Source: Desulfocapsaceae bacterium (lineage in GTDB: Bacteria; Desulfobacterota; Desulfobulbia; Desulfobulbales; Desulfocapsaceae). Taken from it: 11,123 nt of DNA. The position numbers were made by a program, and so were the translations under genes. A model generated the notes under the pieces. That model ran no database searches and was not told the origin of the DNA. It was given only the letters and a program-made list of their open reading frames with translations. Shown piece by piece: positions 1-6,275 of the stretch; the first letter of the stretch is position 1; each line of letters begins with the position of its first letter. The DNA is taken from assembly GCA_029934775.1 (NCBI GenBank), contig JAOZLO010000057.1:1-11123 (forward strand), in the 5' to 3' direction.

Positions 1-1
1 T

Positions 2-567
2 CGCATCGATCCGCTGCTGGCTTTTTGTGCCATGTTGGGAGTTCGGACCGTAATTGCTCTGATGCTTCCGGCTCTCTTTACCCTTGTGTTTACGCTTATA
101 TTCGGCAGGGCTTTTTGAGGCTGGTTCTGCCCTATGGGCAGCCTTTTAGATCTGCTGTACCCTGTTTTACTACCGAGACATAAAGACAGGCCTACCTTGT
201 TTCCCCGACTGGCTACATTTCTGCTGGAGTCCTGTTGCCGTCGGCCCTCGGCGTACGTACAATAAATGCCAGGCAGAATCCGGAGTTGATCCGGCCTCCT
301 GGAGCTCTGCCTGAAAAGGACTTCCTGCAGCGTTGTGTGCGCTGCGTTGAATGTATCCAGATCTGTATCGGCAACGCCCTGCAGCCTTCGTTTTTGCAAT
401 CGGGAATTGAGGGGATTTTTTCCCCCCGGCTGGTTGCCCGGACCGGTTACTGTGAGTTTAACTGCACACTTTGTGAAACAAAGTGCCCTCTTCCCGGTCG
501 TGCCGCGATTTATATTACCAATATGCTTCCTCGGGGAGGTTCTGTTAATGGTGTCGGAATGTATTGA
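2..567 (+). pseudogene. Decayed NapH-like membrane 4Fe-4S protein (5' end outside window)
   Basis: Reading from position 2 gives a membrane segment rich in L/V/F, then GRAF-stop-GWFCPMGSLLDLLYP. This matches the GR.FCGW.CP..LLD motif of NapH/polyferredoxin-type membrane iron-sulfur proteins, but the first Cys codon is TGA (116-118). The match continues to FLL near 223 and then resumes one frame back (GVLLPSALGV from 226), indicating a 1-nt deletion around 221-231. Frame 1 then carries RPPGALPEKDF, the cluster-like CVRCVECIQIC, NALQPSFL and GYCEFNCTLC, all typical of the family's ferredoxin-like C-terminal half, and stops at 565-567. The second Cys cluster is degenerate (CETKCPLPG instead of a CPTGAI-like end). 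A possible further remnant, IDRCHDGR, follows in another frame to about 595. The transmembrane stretch usually found between the two halves is missing. In life it would have passed electrons at the inner membrane. An open frame from a TTG at 235 exists but has no credible start. I am confident of the family and fairly confident that it is broken. Confidence 0.75.
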
Positions 568-602
568 CCGTTGTCATGATGGAAGGGTGGGTTCAGTTGC
601 AT

Positions 603-1139
603 TTACAAGGATGATGCTGCCCGTGAAGCTTGGTCATACAGGCCGGACATGAGTCGAAGGAGTGCTGCTGCCTGACTGATCTCTGAACCTTCCTGGTTCA
701 GAGTACGGTAGGCCGAGGTAAGGCATTGTTCCCTAATTTCTCGATACCTGGCACAAACCTTCTTTCCATCATCAGTGGTAAAATAGAAAATTTCCTTGCC
801 ATGTTTTTCCCGGGCGACAAGGTTTGCTTTGGCCATTTTTTTCAGGGAATAATTGACAGTATGCTGATCTTCTATGTGAAGTACAAAGCAAATGTCAACC
901 AGTCTTTTTTTTCGATCTCTGTGATTGACATTGTGCAGAACAAGAACGTCGAGAGGACTGAAGTCGGAGTATCCTGCAGCATGCATACATCGTATCATCC
1001 ACCTGGAAAATCCGTTATGGGCAATGATCATACCATACTCGAATTCGCTCAACGGCCAGCTGTCAGGAGATGTGAGATGTTCGGACGAGACAATAGCGGC
1101 AGGAGGATTTACTTCTGAGGGTTGTTTTTTATCGTTCAT
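603..1139 (-). CDS. MarR-like winged-helix DNA-binding protein
   Basis: A 178-residue soluble protein with a polar N-terminal tail (1-28), a helical segment SEFEYGMIIAHNGFSRWM (31-48), and a winged helix at about 60-125. The helix-turn-helix lies around residues 78-108 (KRLVDICFVLHIEDQHTVNY then SLKKMAKANLV), followed by a charged wing (REKHGKEIFYFTTDDGKKV). A C-terminal helical stretch probably dimerises. The layout matches the predicted-regulator group close to MarR often labelled COG5631 or 'winged helix DNA-binding protein'. No ligand pocket or Cys sensor can be assigned from sequence. It lies 43 nt downstream of cimA on the same strand and may be co-transcribed with it. The Shine-Dalgarno before its ATG is poor, which fits low expression or coupling. 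The target is unknown; the inverted repeat at 2898-2922 is one candidate, as inference only. Confidence 0.8.
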   Translation of the reverse strand: MNDKKQPSEVNPPAAIVSSEHLTSPDSWPLSEFEYGMIIAHNGFSRWMIRCMHAAGYSDFSPLDVLVLHNVNHRDRKKRLVDICFVLHIEDQHTVNYSLKKMAKANLVAREKHGKEIFYFTTDDGKKVCARYREIREQCLTSAYRTLNQEGSEISQAAALLRLMSGLYDQASRAASSL

Positions 1140-1164
1140 AACGAGGGTATCCCTGTTGCAGTTC

Positions 1165-1180
1165 GGCCAAGCTCCTGGCC
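1165..1180 (-). other. Small hairpin between cimA and the regulator gene
   Basis: The gap after the cimA stop contains GGCCA and TGGCC arms, a 5-bp stem with a 6-nt loop. No T-run follows on the minus strand, so it does not look like an intrinsic terminator. It could stabilise the cimA 3' end or pause polymerase before the regulator gene. It is short enough to be chance. Confidence 0.25.
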
Positions 1181-1182
1181 CG

Positions 1183-2778
1183 TTATTCCGTTTTTTCCGC
1201 CTGCATTAATTTATAATTGATGCTGTCAACAAGGGCCTGCCAGCTGGCTTCAATGATGTTTACGGAAACCCCTACAGTGCCCCAGGTGGAATGACTGTCT
1301 CTGCTTTCAACAAGGACCCTGACCCGTGCCTGGGTACCGCGTTCTCCTGAGAGCACCCGTACCTTATAGTCGGTAAGCTCCATTTTTTCCAGACAGGGAT
1401 AAAAACGGGTCAGCGCTTTACGGATCGCTGAATCCAGTGCATTCACAGGGCCATCTCCCATTGAAGCGGTATGCACTTCACTGCCGCCGACATAAAGTCT
1501 GATAGTGGCCTCGGTAAGGGGCGGTTTATCCATCCGGTATTTGTGATTCATCACCCTGAAGCTTTCGAATTTAAAATAGTTTCGCTGGAGGCCTAGAGCT
1601 TTTCTCATGAGTAGTTCGAAGCTGGCTTCGGCTCCTTCATACTGGTAGCCGAGGTTTTCCTGGGCTTTCAATTCTCCAATAATGGTCGCAATGATCGGGT
1701 CATCGGCCGAGAGTTTGAGGTTCCATTGCTTTGCCTTGTGCAGGATGTTGGAGCGGCCGGACTGATCTGAAATGAGTATGCGGCGAATGTTTCCAACTTT
1801 ATCCGGGGGGATATGTTCATAGGTCAGCGGATTCTGTTTTACCGCACTGACGTGAATACCGCCTTTATGTGCAAAGGCAGACTGGCCCACATATGGCTGG
1901 TAACGGTTATGGGGCAGGTTGGCGAGTTCATTTATGTACCGTGAAGTGGTGTATAATCGGTCTATATGCTTTCTTACTTCACACTCAAGACCCATTTTGA
2001 AAACAAGGGCCGGAATGATAGAGGTGAGGTTGGCATTGCCGCATCTCTCGCCAAATCCATTAATGGTCCCCTGGATCTGTTTTATTTTTTTATCAGCGAC
2101 AGTAAGCAGTGAATTTGCCACAGCGGACTCGGAGTCGTTGTGAAAGTGTACACCGAGTTCGACTGTCTTGCCCAGATCTGAAATGTGCTGTTTTACTGTA
2201 TTTATTATTTCGGGAAGTTCGTGGGGCAGTGTACCGCCGTTGGTGTCGCAGAGGATGAGTGTTTCGGCACCTCCATCCACGGCATTTTCGAGGGTGAGGA
2301 GTGCATAGTCCCGGTTATTTTTAAAGCCGTCAAAGAAGTGTTCTGCATCATAGAAGAGATGATCAACATTTGGACGGAGAAAAGTTAGCGTATCTCTGAT
2401 AATCTGTAAATTATCTTCCAGCTCAATATGTAGAGCATCGTGGACGTGAATATCCCAGCTCTTTCCGAAGATAGTTATGGCCGGTGTTTTTGCTGCCAGA
2501 AGTGCCTGGAGGTTGGGATCCTCTTCAGGACTGTTTTTGAAATGGCGGGTAGAACCGAATGCGGTGAGCTTTGCATGTTTCAGTTTTATTGACTGCATCC
2601 TGTTGAAGTAGTCAACTGATAAAGGATTTGATCCTGGCCAACCACCTTCAATATAGTCGACACCAAGCTTATCAAGGGCTACAGTAATTCGGACTTTGTC
2701 CTCAACTGAAAGATTAAAATTTTCTGCCTGGGTTCCGTCTCTCAGGGTTGTATCGTAGATTTCTACTGACTGGGTCAT
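1183..2778 (-). CDS. cimA: (R)-citramalate synthase CimA
   Basis: This cytoplasmic enzyme condenses pyruvate with acetyl-CoA to (R)-citramalate, the first step of the threonine-independent route to isoleucine. It is 531 residues long, as expected for the long CimA subfamily related to LeuA and homocitrate synthase. The N-terminal TIM barrel carries DTTLRDGTQ (9-17, with the catalytic Arg13 and metal-binding Asp14), YIEGGWPGSNP (42-52), the metal-binding HFHND (211-215) and GFGERCGNANL (241-251). The linker region has AFAHKGGIHVSAV (301-313). Residues about 400-525 form the LeuA-type regulatory domain (GDGPVNALDSAIRKAL at 441-456), which usually binds the end product. EGGWPGSNP in place of the LeuA pattern supports CimA over isopropylmalate synthase. 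The ATG has AAGGA 7 nt upstream. It is divergent from the TRAP operon. In Geobacter, enzymes of this type provide isoleucine from pyruvate. Confidence 0.93.
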   Translation of the reverse strand: MTQSVEIYDTTLRDGTQAENFNLSVEDKVRITVALDKLGVDYIEGGWPGSNPLSVDYFNRMQSIKLKHAKLTAFGSTRHFKNSPEEDPNLQALLAAKTPAITIFGKSWDIHVHDALHIELEDNLQIIRDTLTFLRPNVDHLFYDAEHFFDGFKNNRDYALLTLENAVDGGAETLILCDTNGGTLPHELPEIINTVKQHISDLGKTVELGVHFHNDSESAVANSLLTVADKKIKQIQGTINGFGERCGNANLTSIIPALVFKMGLECEVRKHIDRLYTTSRYINELANLPHNRYQPYVGQSAFAHKGGIHVSAVKQNPLTYEHIPPDKVGNIRRILISDQSGRSNILHKAKQWNLKLSADDPIIATIIGELKAQENLGYQYEGAEASFELLMRKALGLQRNYFKFESFRVMNHKYRMDKPPLTEATIRLYVGGSEVHTASMGDGPVNALDSAIRKALTRFYPCLEKMELTDYKVRVLSGERGTQARVRVLVESRDSHSTWGTVGVSVNIIEASWQALVDSINYKLMQAEKTE

Positions 2779-2818
2779 ATCTGTTCCTTATCCCATGGGT
2801 CGTCAAAATACGTGATGA

Positions 2819-2827
2819 ATTTTAGCA
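2819..2827 (-). promoter_or_regulatory. Candidate extended -10 promoter for cimA
   Basis: On the minus strand this reads TGCTAAAAT, a TGn-extended -10 element one base off TATAAT. It is about 40 nt upstream of the cimA ATG. No good -35 is seen 16-18 bp upstream, which is acceptable for an extended -10 promoter. The call is based on the motif only. Confidence 0.35.
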
Positions 2828-2847
2828 AAATCGAACACGAAATCCTT

Positions 2848-2853
2848 TATAAT
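2848..2853 (+). promoter_or_regulatory. Candidate -10 box (TATAAT) for the TRAP operon
   Basis: A perfect TATAAT lies 173 bp upstream of the dctP start. The sequence at the expected -35 position (about 2825-2830) is not consensus, so an activator may be needed or the match may be chance in AT-rich DNA. If it is used, the transcript would carry a leader of roughly 165 nt containing the inverted repeat, the micro-ORF and the hairpin listed next. Confidence 0.3.
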
Positions 2854-2897
2854 AGGCAGAAAAGGGGAAAAATTAAAGAAGAAAAATTTCTCTACCA

Positions 2898-2922
2898 ATA
2901 AAAAGTCTTTGGTGCTTTTTAT
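2898..2922. repeat. 8-bp inverted repeat, possible operator or leader hairpin
   Basis: ATAAAAAG, a 9-nt spacer (TCTTTGGTG) and CTTTTTAT form a perfect 8-bp dyad. It sits directly before the Shine-Dalgarno of the micro-ORF at 2939. It could be an operator for a dimeric regulator such as the nearby MarR-like protein, or a weak AU-rich RNA hairpin. The CTTTTTAT arm also gives the element some resemblance to a terminator, but the stem is AT-rich and therefore weak. Confidence 0.45.
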
Positions 2923-2938
2923 AGAAGGAGTTATATAC

Positions 2939-2959
2939 ATGACGAGGAGTTGGTATTAG
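2939..2959 (+). other. Six-codon micro-ORF (MTRSWY) with strong Shine-Dalgarno
   Basis: AAGGAG at 2925-2930 is followed 8 nt later by ATG and then five sense codons (Thr, Arg, Ser, Trp, Tyr) and TAG. The ribosome site is at least as good as that of dctP, 68 nt downstream. This looks like a translated leader that could regulate dctP expression. It may also be the relic of a start site. There is no evidence that the peptide itself does anything. Confidence 0.3.
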
Positions 2960-2967
2960 TTTTACCT

Positions 2968-2985
2968 TTCCTCAAGGAAGAGGAA
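2968..2985 (+). other. Hairpin in the dctP leader
   Basis: TTCCTC and GAGGAA form a perfect 6-bp stem around an AAGGAA loop. It begins 8 nt after the micro-ORF stop and ends about 30 nt before the dctP Shine-Dalgarno. Both the loop and the 3' arm are purine-rich and resemble ribosome-binding sequence, so the fold could mask or decoy ribosomes. A ribosome on the micro-ORF would come close to this stem. Confidence 0.3.
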
Positions 2986-3026
2986 CTCTATCGTTTGTTA
3001 TTCATAATTATAAGAGGGAGGATTTA

Positions 3027-4103
3027 ATGAAATTGTTAGGAAAAATGGCTGTTATTTGCGGTGCTTTGATGATGCTTGCAACGCCAGTTATGGCCGAGAA
3101 GAAAATAAAATGGAAACTTGCCATGACCTGGCCCAGTACTCTTGCTCCGCTGGCAACATCTGCAATTCAGATGTCTCAAATGGTCAGTGAAATGACTGAT
3201 GGGAATTTTGTCATCCGGGTGGAGGGAAAAGAAAAGCATAAAGCACCCCTTGGCATTATCGATATGGTGAAAGGCGGACAATATCAGATGGGTCACAGCG
3301 CATCCTATTACTGGAAAGGTAAAGATATCACTTCTGTTTTCTTTACTACTGTTCCTTTTGGCATGAATCTCGCCGAGCAAAACAGCTGGTTGTATTATGG
3401 CGGTGGTATGGCCTTGATGCAGAAACTCTATGATAAATTTGATGTGTATGCTTTCCCCGGCGGTAATACGGGTGTGCAGATGGGAGGCTGGTTTCGCAAG
3501 GAAATTAATTCTCTTGAAGATTTGAAGGGGTTGAAGATGCGGATTCCGGGACTTGCCGGAGAAGTCTTTGCCAAACTCGGAGTTAATGTGACTAATATTC
3601 CGGCCGGTGAGCTTTACACCTCACTGGATAGAGGTACCATCGACGCACTTGAATGGGTTGGTCCTGGAATGGATATTAAAATGGGTTTTCATAAAGTCGC
3701 TCCATATTACTATACCGGCTGGCATGAGCCTGCGTCCGAGTTGCAGTTTCTCGTCAATAAGAGAGCTTTTGATAAACTTCCTGCAGGATACCAGGTCATC
3801 CTGAAAACTGCGATGAAAGCAGCCGGTGTAGAGATGACTACAGAGAATTTTGATATGAGCGTACAGGCCTGGTCACAAATGGAAGCTGACTATCCGAATA
3901 TTAAAGTGAAAACTTTTCCACCTGAAGTTCTGAAAGCGATGAAGAAGGCGACTGATGAGGTGATGGAGGTTTATGCAGCTGAGAATGAAGAGTTTAAAGT
4001 TATTTATGAATCTCAACAAGAGTATATGGATAAGGCAAGAAAATGGACCATGATGTCTGAGTATTATTACCTGCAGACTTCTGAACTTGTGGGGAATGAG
4101 TGA
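3027..4103 (+). CDS. dctP: TRAP transporter periplasmic binding protein, TakP-like
   Basis: This is the solute-binding subunit of a tripartite ATP-independent periplasmic transporter. It is 358 residues with a Sec signal peptide (KLLGKM, hydrophobic core, cleavage likely after VMA at residue 23). The mature protein has the features of the DctP subgroup called 'mannitol/chloroaromatic' in COGs: GNTGVQMGGWFRKE (about 145-158), LKMRIPG (169-175) and DALEWVGPG (206-214). Gln151, Arg172, Glu209 and Trp210 align with residues that in Rhodobacter TakP bind the carboxylate (Arg) and a sodium ion (Gln, Glu, Trp), as I recall that structure. A 2-oxo acid such as pyruvate, or a related hydroxy or monocarboxylic acid like lactate, is therefore the best substrate guess. 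GGGAGG lies 5 nt before the ATG. It heads the TRAP operon and is separated from dctQ by a terminator. Confidence 0.92.
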   Translation: MKLLGKMAVICGALMMLATPVMAEKKIKWKLAMTWPSTLAPLATSAIQMSQMVSEMTDGNFVIRVEGKEKHKAPLGIIDMVKGGQYQMGHSASYYWKGKDITSVFFTTVPFGMNLAEQNSWLYYGGGMALMQKLYDKFDVYAFPGGNTGVQMGGWFRKEINSLEDLKGLKMRIPGLAGEVFAKLGVNVTNIPAGELYTSLDRGTIDALEWVGPGMDIKMGFHKVAPYYYTGWHEPASELQFLVNKRAFDKLPAGYQVILKTAMKAAGVEMTTENFDMSVQAWSQMEADYPNIKVKTFPPEVLKAMKKATDEVMEVYAAENEEFKVIYESQQEYMDKARKWTMMSEYYYLQTSELVGNE

Positions 4104-4135
4104 TAACCAGAGTTACTGATGAGTAATTAAGCAGC

Positions 4136-4177
4136 AAAAATGCCGTCTATTTTGTAAATAGAGACGGCATTTTTTTT
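4136..4177 (+). terminator. Intrinsic terminator between dctP and dctQ
   Basis: AATGCCGTCT pairs with AGACGGCATT (10 bp), and the stem continues after a 2-nt bulge with ATTT/AAAT around a TGT loop. Eight or more T residues follow. It lies 32 nt after the dctP stop, and the T-run ends only about 17 nt before the dctQ start. Partial read-through would give much more dctP mRNA than dctQM mRNA, matching the known need for excess binding protein. The 3' hairpin would also protect a short dctP message. Confidence 0.85.
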
Positions 4178-4194
4178 GACTTTTGAGGAATCCA

Positions 4195-4698
4195 ATGTTG
4201 ATTAAATTGGAAAGTTTTTTTGATTCAGCGATTAGTTATGTAAGCAAAATAACGTCACTGTTGTTGATGTTCATGATCTTCAACGTCTTTTTTGATGTTG
4301 TTATGCGTTATTTCTTTCATAACAGCTCTGTGGGAATGCAGGAACTGGAATGGCATCTTTTTTCAATGGTCATTCTCTATGGAGTCGGTGTGGCATTGAA
4401 AGATGATGGGCACGTTCGGGTCGATTTTCTCTATGAAAAATACAGCGTGAAAAAAAAGGCTATAGTTAATATTGTCGGCACATTACTCTTTCTCCTTCCT
4501 CTTGCTCTACTCGTAACCTTCGGCTCAATTGAATTTGTTCTTGATGCGTATAGCGTCGGTGAAATTTCTGAAGATCCCGGAGGCCTGACTCATCGATGGA
4601 TAATTAAATCAATGATTCCCGCGGCAATGATATTTCTGATCTTCAGTGCGATCGGGTTTGTTATTAAAAATATTAATCTTTACAGAGGTGCAAAATGA
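4195..4698 (+). CDS. dctQ: TRAP transporter small permease subunit
   Basis: A 167-residue inner-membrane protein with four predicted helices (about 16-38, 50-68, 88-113 and 137-158), the usual fold of DctQ. Family landmarks are FFDVVMRYFF (32-41), QELEWHLF (49-56), the conserved loop DDGHVRVDFLY (70-80) and LTHRWIIKSMIP (131-142). DctQ forms a complex with the large DctM subunit and helps dock the loaded binding protein. I chose the ATG at 4195 because GAGGAA lies 4 nt upstream; an in-frame TTG at 4183 would place that ribosome site inside the gene. It overlaps dctM by 4 nt (ATGA), implying translational coupling and equal amounts of the two subunits. Confidence 0.9.
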   Translation: MLIKLESFFDSAISYVSKITSLLLMFMIFNVFFDVVMRYFFHNSSVGMQELEWHLFSMVILYGVGVALKDDGHVRVDFLYEKYSVKKKAIVNIVGTLLFLLPLALLVTFGSIEFVLDAYSVGEISEDPGGLTHRWIIKSMIPAAMIFLIFSAIGFVIKNINLYRGAK

Positions 4699-6041
4699 TT
4701 GGGATAGTTATGTTTTTTGCAGCTCTGCTGCTGCTGGTTATCGGCTTCCCTGTGGCCTTTACCTTTGGTTCTGTGGCAATTTTTTTTGGGATCGCTGCGG
4801 CCTTTATCGAGTTGATTCCTGATGCAACTTTAGTTGCTGTATCTGAAGAGTTTTTCCTGATGTTTTCCATGATGCCGTTTCGGCTCTATTCAATTATGAC
4901 CAATACCATTCTGATGGCGGTGCCTCTTTTTATTTTTATGGGTATCGTTTTACAGAAATCAGGACTTGCTGAACGACTTCTCGAGTCCATGGGCGCATTG
5001 TTTGGCAGGGTTCGCGGAGGTGTAGCGGTCAGTACGGTGCTGGTAGGTGCTCTCCTTGCGGCTTCGACAGGTGTCGTGGGTGCATCAGTTGTTGCCATGG
5101 GGGTAATTTCTCTACCTGTTATGTTGAAATACGGATACTCGAAAAAACTGGCCACCGGGACTATCTGTGCTTCGGGCACCCTTGGACAGATCATTCCTCC
5201 TTCCATTGTGCTTATTATTTTAGGTGATGTTTTTCAGCTGCCCGTCGGGGATCTCTTCAAGGTTGCCTTGATGCCGGGCTTAGTCCTCGTCGGAATGTAT
5301 GTTATTTATATTCTTTTTATTGCTTTGATTGATAAAGACGTGGCTCCAGCTATTCCTGATACTGGAGAAATGCAAAAAAAGGCAAAAATTGGAAAGGCGT
5401 TGCTGGCGATCATTCCGCCCCTGACCCTGATTATTATGGTACTTGGTTCGATTTTTATGGGCATTGCTACACCAACAGAATCAGCTTCAGTCGGTGCTGT
5501 TGGTGCACTCGTTCTTGCAGCAATGTACCGGGAACTTAGTTGGAGGACGGTGGAGGAGTCACTTCAGGAGACCGTGCGGATAACTGCCATGGTTTTTGCC
5601 ATCCTTATTGGTGCTACTGCTTTTTCTATGGTCTTTGTGTACAGTGGTGCTGATTACATTGTTGAGGAATTTTTGACTACACTGCCGGGGGAGAAGTGGG
5701 GTTTTTTGGTTATCTCCATGCTTACTATCCTGGCCCTGGGGTTTTTTATAGATTTTATTGAGATTTCCTATATTGTAGTTCCCATTCTTTTACCAATCTC
5801 GGCTATGATAGGAATTGATCCACTCTGGTTTGCCATTCTTATTGCGATGAACCTCCAGACCTCATTTCTAACTCCACCCTTTGGCTTCTCACTCTTTTAT
5901 TTAAAAGGTGTTTCTCCGCCTGAGGTGCGGACAGTGGATATCTACAAAGGTGTAATACCATTTATTTTAATTCAGGTTTTTGTACTCATATCTATAGTAC
6001 TCTTTCCTGGATTCTATGGTTTTAGTACCTCACCACTGTAA
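4695..6041 (+). CDS. dctM: TRAP transporter large permease subunit
   Basis: A 448-residue polytopic inner-membrane protein of the DctM family, which moves the substrate, normally driven by a sodium gradient. Hydrophobic segments run through the whole protein, about 12 in number. Family motifs include GALLAASTGVVGASV (118-132), LPVMLKYGY (140-148), SGTLGQIIPPSIVLI (160-174), GIATPTESASVGAVGA (256-271) and FIDFIEISYIVVPILLPI (351-368). The repeated helix-break motifs around 124 and 350 correspond to the two scaffold repeats of this elevator-type transporter. Its length and ends are normal and nothing is missing. It starts inside the dctQ stop (ATGA), with GAGGTG upstream. No clear terminator follows it. 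With dctP and dctQ it makes a complete separate-subunit TRAP system. Confidence 0.93.
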   Translation: MIGIVMFFAALLLLVIGFPVAFTFGSVAIFFGIAAAFIELIPDATLVAVSEEFFLMFSMMPFRLYSIMTNTILMAVPLFIFMGIVLQKSGLAERLLESMGALFGRVRGGVAVSTVLVGALLAASTGVVGASVVAMGVISLPVMLKYGYSKKLATGTICASGTLGQIIPPSIVLIILGDVFQLPVGDLFKVALMPGLVLVGMYVIYILFIALIDKDVAPAIPDTGEMQKKAKIGKALLAIIPPLTLIIMVLGSIFMGIATPTESASVGAVGALVLAAMYRELSWRTVEESLQETVRITAMVFAILIGATAFSMVFVYSGADYIVEEFLTTLPGEKWGFLVISMLTILALGFFIDFIEISYIVVPILLPISAMIGIDPLWFAILIAMNLQTSFLTPPFGFSLFYLKGVSPPEVRTVDIYKGVIPFILIQVFVLISIVLFPGFYGFSTSPL

Positions 6042-6275
6042 CCCTGTCAAAAAAAGCAAGAGATAAGCACCCTTATGAAGCCAGGGCATAAACTCCGACT
6101 TCGAACCGAGGAGACTATTTTGAAATCATGTGGTTACATATATCACCAAGGTACTTATAGCCCCTTGTGGGGTGTTAGCAGTTAATGTCTGTCAATCTGA
6201 GAATGACGGCAAAGAGAAAATGGAGTTTTGGGCAACCTGCAGTCTAAGTGACTGAAATAATGTAAGGAGAGCAAG
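6042..6275 (+). other. Intergenic leader before pyrB with a possible 36-codon ORF
   Basis: This 234-bp stretch has no convincing terminator after dctM and no consensus promoter. It contains one open frame, 6075-6185, coding 36 residues from an ATG (begins MKPGHKLRLR, contains CGYIYHQGTYSPLWG). No real Shine-Dalgarno precedes that ATG. A small CCCC-TTGT-GGGG hairpin (6161-6172) lies near its end. The pyrB ribosome site, TAAGGAG, is at 6263-6269. A pyrimidine-sensitive attenuator would be expected to show a terminator with a T-run here, and I see none. Confidence 0.3.

Noticed and set aside
119..147. Intrinsic terminator (GC hairpin followed by TTTT) near the window start
   Set aside because: The bases encode the conserved GWFCPMGSLL motif, so the stem arises within coding sequence, and the T-run is only four long.
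235..567. A stand-alone 110-residue ferredoxin starting at TTG 235
   Set aside because: No ribosome site precedes it, homology continues upstream in another frame past a TGA and a frameshift, and the second Cys cluster is degenerate. It is better read as part of a pseudogene.
726..1118. Open frame of 130 codons on the + strand
   Set aside because: It lies opposite the winged-helix gene, has no recognisable domain and no ribosome site; it is an antisense shadow.
2905..2921. Sigma-54 promoter around TTGGTGC in the dctP leader
   Set aside because: The GG-N10-GC spacing is not met, and the sequence is better described by the inverted repeat.
4183..4194. TTG at 4183 as the dctQ start
   Set aside because: The GAGGAA ribosome site would fall inside the coding sequence; ATG at 4195 is correctly spaced.
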